From Paulownia fortunei (taxonomy: Eukaryota; Streptophyta; Magnoliopsida; Lamiales; Paulowniaceae): a DNA stretch of 64,000 nucleotides. The position numbers were made by a program, and so were the translations under genes. Shown here in pieces: positions 10,490 through 21,727 of the stretch. The stretch spans positions 13,294,071 through 13,358,070 of the forward strand of contig CM033118.1 of the NCBI GenBank assembly GCA_019321725.1, in the 5' to 3' direction. The notes beneath the pieces were generated by a model. The model was not told the origin of the DNA and made no database searches. It worked only from the letters and a program-made list of their open reading frames with translations. Position 1 is the stretch's first letter, and each line of letters starts with the position of its first letter.

Positions 10490-12949
10490 GCATACTTGTA
10501 GTAAGTTGGATTATGTCATATCTCTAAAGAAAGAGTTCAAAAGATAGTACATTTGCTTGAACTTTTGGACTTGCATGAGGTGGCAACTTGTAAATCTTAT
10601 CTCTAGGAAAACATGACCAAATCACCATTTGTGGGACAAATGGAGCAAACCACGCCTTTGGATGTGATCCAAAGGGATGTAAGCAGTCCACTAAGTGTTA
10701 GTGTACAAGCAAACTATTCTTACTTCATTATTCTAAGATCCTTTGAAGGGTTCAAAGAATTTAGACATGAAGTAGAGAATTAAATCGGCCAAAGTATTAA
10801 ATCAATCGATGTGATCGAGGAAGAGAATACTAAGGTGGTAAGTTCTTGATTATCTAATAGAGAATTAGATTCTCACTTTAAGTGAATCTAAGTTGAGTTT
10901 CACTTATTTCCTCCTTCATTCTGGGAATTCACCTTAGAATCAATGATATTCTTATCAAGTAAGGATATCATCTAAATCAGTGCTCAAAAACATTATATAT
11001 GATATGATGTGGTAAAAGACCCCTCGTATATATATCTAAGGGTATAAATGGGCTTGCTTCTTTAAAGCATTAAGTGGGAGATAGGATGGATGTGAATCCA
11101 ACTTATGCAAATTTGTGGGGTATCTAAATGAATCTAAAGAATTCCATTTCTATGGTTCCTAAGAACAAAGGAGTTTGTTTTCTAGGGACACCACCTTCTT
11201 GAGAAGAAGGAATTTCTATTAGATAGAAATTGCTAGATCATAGAACTTAAAATAGTTCAAGAACCACAGTTTGTCTCACAAGTGGCAATGGTGTATGAAC
11301 AAATTACTAAAACTTTTAGTACACAACCTCCAATGAGATTTGAAATGATCTCGGGGCTACTTATACGATAAGAGTCTCTTGCTAGAGAGCAGTAATGAGG
11401 ATCTCCTTTTTAAATATTGATCTTACTAAGGAGTAATGATGTATGACATCAATTCGAAAATTAGCAAAATGCCATGCAATCCAAAATGGACTCTATGTAC
11501 TCCAATAAGGTTTGACCTTGGTGGACCCATTAGTGGGAATGGTTCCCATTAGCTACAAATGGGTTTGCAAATGTAAATTGAAAAACATGGAGAGGTGGTG
11601 AACTATAAAGGCGCAACTGGTAGCAAAGTGTTATGCTCATAGTCAAGGTGTTGACTATTAAGGATACCTTTTACCAGATGTGATGCTAAAGTCCATTTAG
11701 AGTATGCTAGTTATATCTACGTATTACGACTACTAGATATATTGAGAAAGAGATATAAGTTAAGCAGTCTGAGGTCTTCATATCAAACAAACGTAAGCAA
11801 AAAGTTAGTTTCAGAGATCTGTTAAGAACTCAAAATAAATTTTTCGAATGTGGAACATTCGATTCTCTAAAGCAATCAAATGGTTTGATTTCCTTAGGAA
11901 TATGAATGAGCTATATGTGTACAAGAGGGTTAGTAGGAGTATGGTGATGATTGTTGTGTTTTACGTTTTACTCATAGAGATGATGTAGAAATATTGCAGT
12001 CAATTAAGACTTATCATCTACAAAGTTCTCCAAAAGAGATTTGGGATAAGCATCATAGGGATTGGGGATTGAGATTTATGTAGATAGATGTGAAAGGATG
12101 CTTGAACTATCCTAAATCCAAGTACATAGATTAGATGCTAAAAGGGTTTAGCATGGAAGAATCCTAGGAGAGATTCTTGTTTATGATTCTTGGGATTTTT
12201 CTTTCGAAGTCCTCGTCCCCAAAGACTTTTGAAAAAAAAAAGAGAAATAATGACTCACATGTTTTATGCATCCTTGAAAGAGAGCATCAAATATGCAAAT
12301 CTATGTACATGATTTGATATCAAAAATACTTTGAGTGTTACGAGCAAATATCAATCAATTCGATGCGAAAAGCATTGGAAGCCGTAAAGACGATCTTTAG
12401 TACTTATGAAGCACTAAGGAGTTCTTCTTGAAGTACGGTTATGGAGAACTAAAACTTAGATGTTTCATCTAGTTTTTAGTCTAAAGTAGATGGCTTGAAC
12501 TCTATGTCTAAATTCGTGTTCATCCTAAATAGTGGGATGATTAGTTGGAAAGAGTTCCAAACTTGTAATAATCGTAGATTCTACCACCATGATTGAATAC
12601 ATCAGGGAATACGATGCTGCAAAAATGGATTGTTTGGATAAGAAACTTAATCCAAGTGTTAGATGTAGTTCCAACCATTGTTGATTGAATACTGGAGTAC
12701 TGCGATAACAATGGGGGCTATTATACAAGCAAAGAAGCCAAGGACTCATCAAATGATCCAAGCAGAAATAGATTAGCGATACTGTGATTCTAAAAATCAT
12801 TGGTAGAGGCAATATCAGCGTGGAAAGATTTGCCTCGGCAGAAAATATAGCAGACCCATTGATTTAACCCTTTAGATAAGTATTTGAAAGACATCTGGGA
12901 AGGATGGGCCTTAATACGAGGGTAATTATCTATAGGGCAAGTGGGAGAT
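10490..12949 (+). pseudogene. Degenerate copia pol (integrase, RT, RNase H) of element C
   Basis: Translated piecewise on the plus strand. Around 10610-10790 a frame reads KSPFVGQMEQTTPLDVI, then SSPLSVSVQANYSYFI and FKEFRHEVEN. These match the copia integrase core entry (KSPF...GPLS...GGYSYFITF...FKEF). Around 11540-11640 VPISYKWVCKCKL followed by QLVAK matches the start of copia reverse transcriptase (YKWVYK...ARLVAKG). The 3' part up to 12850 sits where RNase H should be but is badly eroded. Many stops and frame changes; it cannot encode a polyprotein. Confidence 0.65.
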
Positions 12950-15055
12950 TGTTAGAATAGTGCCCGGCGAGCCAATTGTTATGGTCGTTCTTATACTCTT
13001 GTGAATCATTCTTATTTATTTTAATATCATTTAAATGACAATCTTTATCTTAAATTCATCATAAGAATTAGATAAAGTCCTTAGATCATACATAGCTATG
13101 GGGTATGGTTGCGCATATGATGATGATCATAAAATATGCCTCTAAGGTTATAATCTTAAAATATTCCAAGTCAAGAATCAATGAGATGGGACATCAATGA
13201 TCCTGTTGAGACTTGCGCATACGATGCAGGCTCGGAAGAGGATGCCTTGTTATATAGGTATTGGTGTGGAGATACTAGTGCATGTATGTGGGTGCTTGTT
13301 GGGAACAAGTATACTGAACAACCCAACCTAAAAATTCCCAATTGAAAATATTCTATTGTTGAATGAGAATTTTTTCGTTATGATAGTGCACGAATTAGTT
13401 CTTGGACTTGAGGCACCATGGTAACTTTGTGCATGACATGTTGTACTTTAATATATTTCCCGATTGCATGATAATTACAAGGGATTTATATTGGGTACAA
13501 CATTTTCATGTATGGAGATTAATGAGTGGCTAACAAAGGATCCGTCACTTATCTAGATGAATAGGTGAATCTCCTATGTGTTCCATTGTACTTGACTCTA
13601 AAATCCTTGGTCAAGGTTGGATAAAATTAAACGTGGGGTTTTCTAATTATTCATCATCGAGTCAAGCTACTAGGAATGGAAATATAGTTATTGAGCTAAT
13701 GGGGTTTCGACTTAACATCCATGCCCTGGGCTTAATTGGGAGATTAGATGACGGAAGGACCACACTTGCATGGTATTTGTAATTAAAATAGGTTCGTACA
13801 TTCACCTTAGAAGTTATGATGCATTGCTAGGTGTTTCCCATGTCTTGTGGGTTTTTGGAATTAATGAGTTAATTCCAAGAGAATTAATTAATTGGATTAA
13901 TTAATTAGAATAATTAATTGTTCAACTAAGTCACAAGAGTTGTGAGCCCACGACTAGCTTAAAGTAAACCTAAGGGGTCATACACAAAATTTGGACAAGT
14001 CTATTTCTAGCCTAGAAATTAATCCAAGTGTTGGATTAAATTAATTAATGTGATTAATTAATGGGGGTTAAATTAATTCAAGTGTGGAATTAATTTAATT
14101 AATTAATTGAATTAATTGATTGGACCTAATTGGATTAGGGAGTCCAATTGGAATATTTAATTAATTGATTGGATCAATTAAGTAAGATGAGCCTAATTAA
14201 TTAAATGAATTAATTTAATTGATTGGATCAATTAAAGTATGACCTAATTGATTGCTTAGGCTTAGGCGCATTAGATGTGGGCTTGTAGGAAGCCCATTAG
14301 GAAATTGGATTGGAAATCCAATTTCTAGAGGAAGTTGAATTGAAAATTCAATTTCTAAGAGGTAATAAGGAAAAGGGAAAGTCCTTATGGGATAAGAAAA
14401 CTTACTAAAAGAGTTGGAAATAAGAAAGGAAGAAGAGTCCTACATGGAAAGGACATGTGGTAGCTTTTATTAACAATCTTCTTGGACGTTTTTATAGGGA
14501 TTTTATTGCAGATTTTTATGAAGGAAAAATATGGAAAACAACCTCTCTCTCTTGAAAAAAAATAGTTTTATTCATCTCCAAAAATTCGTCCCTCCTTTCC
14601 TTTCAATCTTCAAAAGTTCGCCAACCTTTTATCTAGTTTAATTTTTGATTCAATTATTGAATTAAGTATTAAATTAAACACCTAAAACACTATTTGTTAG
14701 TGTGTTCTTGTTCTAAACAAAATCATTCTGGGATAGAATTATCAAATCGAAAACATTTGGGATCCTATAAGCGAATCAGATTTCAATCAAAGGGGTTTTG
14801 AATTGAAGAAAATGGAGATACTTTCATACAGGGATAACGATTTAAATCGTTTCAATCCCTACATCAGCTGGAGTGAAAATCAAGATAAGGATTTCTAAAA
14901 CTTTCTTACTTTAACTATCAGAAAATGCACAATTGAATAATCACGAAAGGGTTTTGGGATTCATTTTAATTACATGTGATGTAATATATATTTATATTTT
15001 TGAAAATTTTTAAATTCCACCGCGTATACATTTCCGGGATCATGCAAACCCATCA
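12950..15055 (+). repeat. 3' LTR of copia C (2106 bp)
   Basis: Begins TGTTAGAATAGTGCCCGGCG directly after a polypurine tract and ends ACCCATCA before the target duplication ATTTC. The middle is rich in TTAATTAATTGATTGGATC motifs. The last ~600 bp match the 5' LTR closely. A 68-codon ORF at 13576-13782 lies inside the LTR and is chance. Confidence 0.85.
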
Positions 15056-15214
15056 ATTTCTTGGTAGCCATCATACATATATTACTTGAGACACTTGGAC
15101 TTATTCTTGTTAGGCATGACAAATAGATAGAATGCCCTTCAACCATGCTTGTGCTTGTATTGAGTCAAAGTTGCTTTTAGTAGACACTTTTGTAGATGCA
15201 TCGACAAGCATACA

Positions 15215-15605
15215 AGGCAGTTTTGACCCTTACCTACTGAGTTGGGCCTAACACCCAAAAGCTTGCCACCTAGCAGGCGCCTGAGTGCCCGACAACATTA
15301 GTATCCGTTGGGTGCCTGCTTAATGACACCTTGGCACCTGATGGGTGCCTAAGCAGCCTAGCGCCTAGGTCATGCTTCTCGAAGCCTGCCGATCAATTTC
15401 TTGGATAAAGAAACAACTTCTTGATCCAAGAAACAGATTTCTTAGAGTTCTTAGGTGCTGAAAAATTTTAGCACCCAGCCACCACCGCCCAACTTGCCTA
15501 GGTGGTGTGTGCTAGGGTATTGCCCAGCGCCTAAGTCAGCTATTAATGCCACCCGACATCGCACGTCATGTGACAACGGGCATGGTAGCTACGTGATGTC
15601 ATGCT
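15215..15605. repeat. GC-rich leader of element D, akin to the C array
   Basis: Two GC-rich blocks (about 15225-15395 and 15460-15605) contain GCACCTGATGGGTGCCTA, GGCGCCTGAGTGCCCGAC and CACCCGACATCGCACGTC. They flank a block of CAAGAAAC/TTTCTTGG motifs. The same two ingredients, in the same position after the primer site, occur in element C. Here the units are fewer and more diverged. Confidence 0.6.
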
Positions 15606-15789
15606 ATCCCATTTATTTATTCTTTTTATTGTTATTTTGTCTCAATATTCTTTCAATCTTTAAAATGAAAAAAAAAACATTAACCCCGAAAGAAGAAATC
15701 AATTTGATTCAAATCAAATGCACATACAAATGAAATTTATTGTATAAATACACTAATCACAATTTAAAGATATTAAAATACACGAGCTT

Positions 15790-15803
15790 AAACTCTGATG
15801 CCA
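15790..15803 (-). promoter_or_regulatory. Primer-binding site of element D
   Basis: The minus strand reads TGGCATCAGAGTTT immediately after the LTR end; one mismatch within the usual tRNA-Met site TGGTATCAGAG. Confidence 0.65.
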
Positions 15804-15807
15804 CTAT

Positions 15808-17688
15808 TGAGTTCGCATGTTCAGGGAAGCGATGTATAATGAAAAATTAAAAAAATGTAACGAATTAAACAAAACACATCATATGTGAAATATATCGTAT
15901 CCCACAACTGTTGCGATTAATCATTTCGCATTTTAATATCTGTGTATAGAAAGTTTCATAATTTTACTTGAATTGCTTTTCTGTCACTGACATGGATAGA
16001 AACAATTTAAATTGTTCATCATCTTTCCGCACAAATTAAATTACCTTAGAGTTCCAACTGTTACTCCTCTAATGGTATCCTTGAACATCCGTACACGATT
16101 GATTCTATGCTAGTAGTAAAATTAGTAAAATTCGACAATTCTAATTAGAATTAATATCTTTGTGGAACTTAATACAACTATTATATTGGATAAAATATTA
16201 AGAGTGGGTGGATTTGGGGTTTGCTATGGCTGATAATTTGAAACCCTAGACTGCTTCAAATTTTAGCCTATGGGGACTTTAAATCCTTCAAGTCCCACCC
16301 TGATGGTACTCTAGAACCCTATATTCCTTATCCATCCTTGATGTGTTCACATTTCAATTAGAAAACTTAAATTCTTTCAATTTAATTTCTTAATGGGTTT
16401 CATAAAAGTCTACATCAATTTTGGGCTTGGACCTAAATTAATTATTTAGGTCCAATTTAATTGAACCCATCAATTAATTTTACTTATTATATATATTAAA
16501 TAGGCACAACTAAATTAATTAATTCTTTTTCAACTTCTTAATTCTATTAGGTCTAATTAAATAATTGCATTATTTAATTGAATTAATTCTATACTTAAAT
16601 TAATTTAAACCCCATAAAATAATCACAATTAGCTAATTTATTCCAACACTTGAATTAATTTCTAGAAAGAAATGGGTTTATCAAAATTTGTATGTGACCT
16701 TTTAGGTTCAATAATAAGTTGGTTCAACAATAAGTTAGAAGTGAGCTCACAACTTTTATGACTTAATTGAATAGATGTAATGTTCAGATTAATTAATTTA
16801 ATTAATTATTATCTTGAAATTCACCTATTAATTCAAAGAACTTAAAAGTCATGAAGCGTTTAGCAATCACCTAGATATAGGTGAAGTAGCAAATTTATTT
16901 TTCATTACGAGTGTCATGCAAGAATATTCTTTTCTTTCACTAATCTCTCAATTAAATTTATGGTGTGGATTATTAGTCGTAATCCTATTTAACTTGATGA
17001 CTATGAATCCATTCATAGTCTCATGACTCATTGATGAAATTAAAAGATTCTCGTGTAAATTTCATCTAGCCTTAGCTAATGACTTTTGAGCCAAGAACTA
17101 TGAAAAAAATAATAGAATATTCACCTATTTATTTAGATAGGTGACGGATCCTTTGTTGGATACTCATTAACCTCTATACACGAAGATATTGAACCCACCC
17201 TACTTTTTTTTTTGTGATTTTCATGCAATTGGGAGACATGTTAAAGTGCAACATATCATGTCTATGTTACAATGATACCTCAAGTCTAAGGTAATTTCTA
17301 ATTGGGAATTTTCGGGTGGGATGGTTCGGTGTACTTATTCCCTAACAAGTACTCACATATATGCATTAGTGTCACTACACCGATGCCTAAGAAATAAGGC
17401 ATCCACCTTTCGAACATGTATTGTATGCGCAAGTCTTATTGGGATCATCGATATCTTGTCTTAATAAATTCTTTACATGGAACAATTTTAAGACTAAAAT
17501 CATAGAAACATATTCCATGATCGTCATCCTTTATGTGACCATGTCCCATAACTATGTACGGTTTAAAAACTTTATCTAACTTATTGAATGCAAAATTAAG
17601 ATAAAGAATTATCATTTCTTAATAAATATAGAATAAAATCATTTATACAAGAGCTTATAGGCGACCAATCTAATTCGCTCATCAAACA
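15808..17688 (-). repeat. 5' LTR of copia element D (about 1.88 kb)
   Basis: The minus strand begins TGTTTGATGAGCGAATTAG and ends GCGAACTCA. It can be followed against the LTR of C in several blocks, including the start (GAGC-AATT, CTCTTGTATAAATGAT) and the tract with TTAATTAATTT. Its start lies four bases from the stop of the kinase remnant. Confidence 0.65.
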
Positions 17689-17691
17689 CTT

Positions 17692-18116
17692 CTAGAACAT
17701 TTTCTTTTTGTCATCTCTTGTGGTCACACCTCTAGCAATGGTTTCTTTTGTTGCACGCTTTATGTCTGCTCTTTTCCTCTTCCTTTTCATCTTCATTTTC
17801 TCCAGAACCACCACCACCACCATCCCATGCTTGAGGACTACTAAGAGTCTCTGCATTATCATCATCGCCATCATAATCATGCTCGTTATGTGGTGCCAAA
17901 TGAGTGTTATAGCCAAACTCCATTCTAATATGAGTGGTAACTCTGTTCGATAATGTATTCCATGTATTCCTGCAACATAATTTGTTGCATTTGTAGCTGG
18001 AAATAGATTTGGAAGCATTGTGAGATTGTCTCCATCTCCTTCCAACATTTGAACTACTACTTTCATGGACGGACGATCGGTTGGATACCACTGGATACAC
18101 CAGAGCCCAACAATAG
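17692..18116 (-). pseudogene. Receptor-like kinase 3' end (LRK10L/PR5K type), part 2
   Basis: The minus strand reads TIVGLWCIQWYPTDRPSMKV, then VVQMLEGDGDNLTM and PNLF. This is the C-terminal end of a plant receptor-like kinase domain (subdomain XI, with the DRPSM arginine). It matches the LRK10-like/PR5K class, in which GLWCIQ...DRPSM..VV.MLEG is usual. After the kinase the frame runs into low-complexity sequence to a stop at 17692. The upstream part continues at 20412 after an insertion. It is a broken copy: split by a 2.3-kb insertion and frameshifted in part 1. Confidence 0.75.
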
Positions 18117-20410
18117 TGTAACACCCCTTAACCTAACTACAGAGCTTAAACAAGCTGATACCGTTAAGTCAAGAAATGTTAATTTTTCATCATTACTAGA
18201 GTTATGGTTTTTAATAAAAGTTCCCATTTTTAGCTATAAGAGAAAGAACTTGAATCGTTTTAAACACACCATATACATATATCAAAACTGAGTACATCTG
18301 TTTACAAAACCATAACAGAGCAACTTATTTAAAAATAAAATAGAGTTTTCAAAACAAACTACGAAACAAGTTGAAGCATGGCATATGAACAAATCTCTGT
18401 CCGGCCGCTCTAGAGACTCAGTCAACCTCTAAACCTGTACATTTCCACCTGCATCACATGAATCTAATGAGTTAAAGGCTCAGTAAGATAAAACTGATGC
18501 AATAATAAATAACATATATGCACATCTCATAAATCATTAAATGTAATATTCTATTTAATAACTTTCATTCAAAAATCATTATTTAGGACCCTTAAAGTGT
18601 GGTACCTAACTAATAGCGATAGACCGTGGTTTTCAAAACCTGTTCATAATGATTGGCAATAAGAGAACTAATACGGGGTTTCCATACTTGGTCTTTCAAC
18701 CTCAAGTATTAGCCGTATTCTATCTCATTCATTGTGGCTTTCCTGTACTAGTTTTTTAACCTCAAGTATTTGCCACCATTTGTTGGGTCCGCCGGTCCCT
18801 CCGCGTCCCTTGTCTACCCGACCATCAATCAAGTACCATACTTTCTTTTTAAAAACCTCATTATATTCTTAACAGTGTCATGCTTCATGAACCATAAATG
18901 TATCGAACATTACATTATTTGATAAATAATAACAATCACATTAAAATATGAACAACATTATATGATTCTTGTGATACAGCAAATGAAAGTTTCAACTTAC
19001 CTCAAGTCGACTTTGTGGTAAGTGAAAAGACTAATCTCTTTGGAAGATAGGATGTGTTAAAGGCCTAACATAATCAAATCATGTACCATTTAATATCATT
19101 TTATAAATCAGTTAGTCTATTCTAGTTAAAGTTCATATACACTTTTCAATCTTTTGTAAACAACTTCATATAAATTACATAACCTTAAAAATAATGCATA
19201 CTCCATATTTTACTACTAATTCAAGACATTAAACATTAGGGCAACCATTAAATAACTAATAATTCAAACATAATTATTAGGGCAGCCCCTAAAACATGCA
19301 CACAATTCAAATTAACATGACGTAAATTCGTTCTAACTTAAATTAATTGTACCCTTCAATTAAGCAAACTAATTGCTATTGTTTTCAATCATTCAAAAAA
19401 ACTTCCAAACACAATATAAGCATTACAAAATCAATAGAAACAAGTAAATTAAACAATTTCACGATACTATCAATTTTGCTAAAAATTAGCTTAACTAGCT
19501 TGGTTTTGGCTTCAAGTGTAACTTACTTAAGTTTTCAATCATACAAAAGCATACTAAAATATGTAACCATCCAAGATACTACAAATTCATCATAAGAAAT
19601 ATTGAAAAAGAATATACCTTGATTAAGTTGGATTTAAGCTTCAAAATCAACGGTTTTCAAGCTTAAAAGGATGAAAACTTGTTCGAGCTTGTGTTCTACG
19701 GATTCATATGGATTGAATTCAATTTTTGTAAGTATGAGAGTGTAGAAATCTGGGAAAAAACTTAGGAGAATAAGGGCTGGTCATTTTTGAGGTGCTTCCA
19801 CAAGAAATATGGATGAAAATGATTTCTTTGACCTTTCAAAGAGAGGTAAGTAGAGGGTGATGATTGGTTGCATCATGCTTGGTGTCTTCACATGCCAAAA
19901 GCCATATTCATGGGCTAAGGAGATGACAAAAATTGATGCTTTGGTATTATAATCAAGTGCAATGCGGTTTAGAATGATTTTATGCAACCTAGTCAACCAA
20001 CCAATCAAATTGCACCATTTTGCATACTTTTAGTTCTTAGCCAAATGTAACATATTTCAAGTAAATATTTAGGCAATTAATCACTTTAGCATATGACTAG
20101 TATGGATCAATACAAATAATTTATTTCATGGCCATTCAACATATCAATCTTCCTTAACAGAGATACCAAGCTTTTCACTGCAAAAAGGGTACTTAAGGAA
20201 TATGTTAAATCAAAAAATGAAAGTTTGATCTCATATATCATGTACTAATGCATGTTAAATCATAATTGAAGCATATAATAACAATTATTCATGTTCGTGC
20301 AATCATGCTATTTGTATGCCATAATTCGATAATGCACATTGCTTAAATGCATATTCATGTAAAATGCTTATTATTGGCTATGTAGGAGAGAATTGAGAAT
20401 TGGGCATTAC
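18117..20410. mobile_element. Solo-LTR-like insertion in the kinase remnant
   Basis: Starts TGTAACACCCC and ends GGGCATTAC(A), the TGTAACACCC...GTTACA-type ends common in plant Ty3/gypsy LTRs. It is flanked by AATAG at 18112-18116 and 20411-20415. Removing it and one AATAG restores the kinase reading ARRLTIVGLWCIQW. No gag-pol, primer site or second LTR was found inside, so a solo LTR is the best reading. The length of about 2.3 kb is long for an LTR, so another kind of non-autonomous element is possible. Confidence 0.65.
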
Positions 20411-20411
20411 A

Positions 20412-20605
20412 ATAGTAAGTCTCCTTGCTATATTTCCATCATCACCTTCCTCAATGTGTGCCCAAAATCTTCCCCTAGATCTAACTGATTGTAAATCCAT
20501 TGCGGAAAGTACACCTGGCTAGTATTTACCTTAAGATCTACATTTTTCCTCCGTCTCCAACCATTTCAAGCAACAACATCTGTATTTCATCAAAGGTAGG
20601 CAGAA
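20412..20605 (-). pseudogene. Receptor-like kinase 3' end, part 1 (frameshifted)
   Basis: Minus-strand pieces read MLLLEMVG, then in a shifted frame NVDLKVNTSQVYFPQWIYNQ and LDLGED. A third frame reads WAHIEEGDDGNIARRLTIVG. Together they follow the LRK10L/PR5K order (LLLEMVGGRKN, then YFPEWIY, then IARKL.IVGLWC). At least two single-base frame changes separate the pieces, near 20555 and 20475. Sequence 5' of MLLLEMVG is not kinase-like, so the catalytic loop and N-terminal domains are missing. Confidence 0.7.
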
Positions 20606-21210
20606 ACAGATCAAGACTTCTTTACAGTCCTTTCAGTGTCACAATCATCACCATCACCATCAGCATTACTAGCACCACTATCTCCGATCGTCATCATCCA
20701 TATCCTGATCCTTTGCTTCTTAGTCATCATCTTTCTTATCCTTATCCTCATCATTTTGCTCATTAAGAGCATAGGAGCAAAGCCTCTAGTGTCTAAAAAG
20801 GAATTTCTTTGTCTAAACACCTCAATTTTGTGGCCCTTTTCTTTACCAAACCTTCTAGCCTCTCAAGATAAGAGGTTAGTACTTATGACATTTGTAATGC
20901 CAAAGGACCGCTATACAAAGAAGAAATATTATTAGTAAAATAAAAAATGAGAGACAATTATTAGTGAAGAGGCTTCCACAAATAGTTACATGTAACTAAA
21001 TGTTTAGTTGTATTCGCTCTACAAATGTTTGCTCCACTAGAAAATGATAAATGGGCACAACTTGGTGAGACAAAGTTATTTGAGATTATTAACAAATTAT
21101 TATGCAAAAATATAGTAAACAAAACTATTACCTTGTTTCAACTATTTACCTTAAATTCTTCCTTGGCAGCACCAGTGTTGTTGGGAATCCTGCTATCACC
21201 TCGCTGAAAA
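20606..21210 (-). pseudogene. Unidentified acidic coding remnants
   Basis: Two pieces on the minus strand look coding. At 21150-21205 a run of T and AG (TTTTTTTTCAG) precedes 54 bp reading RGDSRIPNNTGAAKEEFK and then GTAAATAG, like a small exon with both splice sites. At 20611-20900 reading frames give a basic stretch, then acidic residues (DSGASNADGDGDDCDTE), then a stop beside the kinase remnant. I do not recognise the protein. They could belong to one decayed gene or be unrelated. Confidence 0.3.
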
Positions 21211-21722
21211 AAAACACAATATTGTTCATTTACATTATGCCATTAGTACATCCATCAAAATAGTTGTTGCTCGCATTTCGGCCTCTTTCTTTTCCAATAT
21301 GCTAAATGATTTCCTTAACCAAAAAATTATATGCAATATCTCCCCATGCATACTCTCTAACAATAGTCAAATCATCGACATAAGCAATAACAAACTAAGG
21401 TGTGGACTAGTTGCTTGTCAGAAAAAGAATACAATTAAAAAAAATATATATATATATATCCTAGAAAAATCGTATTACACCTTGCTCAATTTTCTTCTCC
21501 ACTAAATCTTCCAAACAATTTTAGTAAGGCTCACGTTACTAAATTTTCCTAGGAAATGTTGTATTAGTATGTTAGACTCTATGTTTAGATCTAAGTAAAT
21601 AGGTTGACCCACATGGTGCAACCCTAACACAAGGGAGATCTCCAAGGGAACTATAATGTCTTCACTTAAAACAAATGTATTTGATCATATCTGGAATCTC
21701 TTTATGATTGCTTCAACTCTAG
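21211..21722. other. Intergenic, no gene seen
   Basis: AT-rich host DNA left of element E; contains a short AT microsatellite near 21440-21460 and no recognisable ORF. Confidence 0.4.
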
Positions 21723-21727
21723 CTAGG

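Larger units (their letters stand above)
6783..15055 (+). mobile_element. Ty1/copia retrotransposon C, complete but decayed
   Basis: The element is bounded by related LTRs and flanked by identical 5-bp repeats ATTTC (6778-6782 and 15056-15060). The 5' LTR ends at 7684 and is followed by TGGTATCAAAGTCGAGG, a tRNA-Met-type primer site. A polypurine stretch, AAGTGGGAGAT, precedes the 3' LTR. Domain order on the plus strand is integrase, then reverse transcriptase, then RNase H, then LTR, the copia order. Stops and frameshifts throughout mean it is not autonomous. The 3' LTR (2106 bp) is much longer than the 5' LTR (902 bp). It was inserted into the region belonging to element D. Confidence 0.85.
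15061..17688 (-). mobile_element. Ty1/copia element D: 5' LTR and leader, interrupted by C
   Basis: On the minus strand the LTR runs 17688 to 15808 and is followed by TGGCATCAGAGTTT, a tRNA-Met-type primer site. The leader then continues to 15061, where element C has inserted. LTR text is clearly related to that of C in reverse orientation (TTAATTAA-rich block, GGATCCTTTGTTGG-like block near 17145). Downstream gag-pol and the 3' LTR were not recognised left of C, so D is incomplete. Confidence 0.65.

Noticed and set aside
17708..18124. Overlapping ORFs of 81-130 codons on both strands near the kinase tail
   Set aside because: Only the minus frame with GLWCIQ...DRPSM is homologous to a family; the others are shadows, and the downstream Gly/Glu-rich frame is low complexity.
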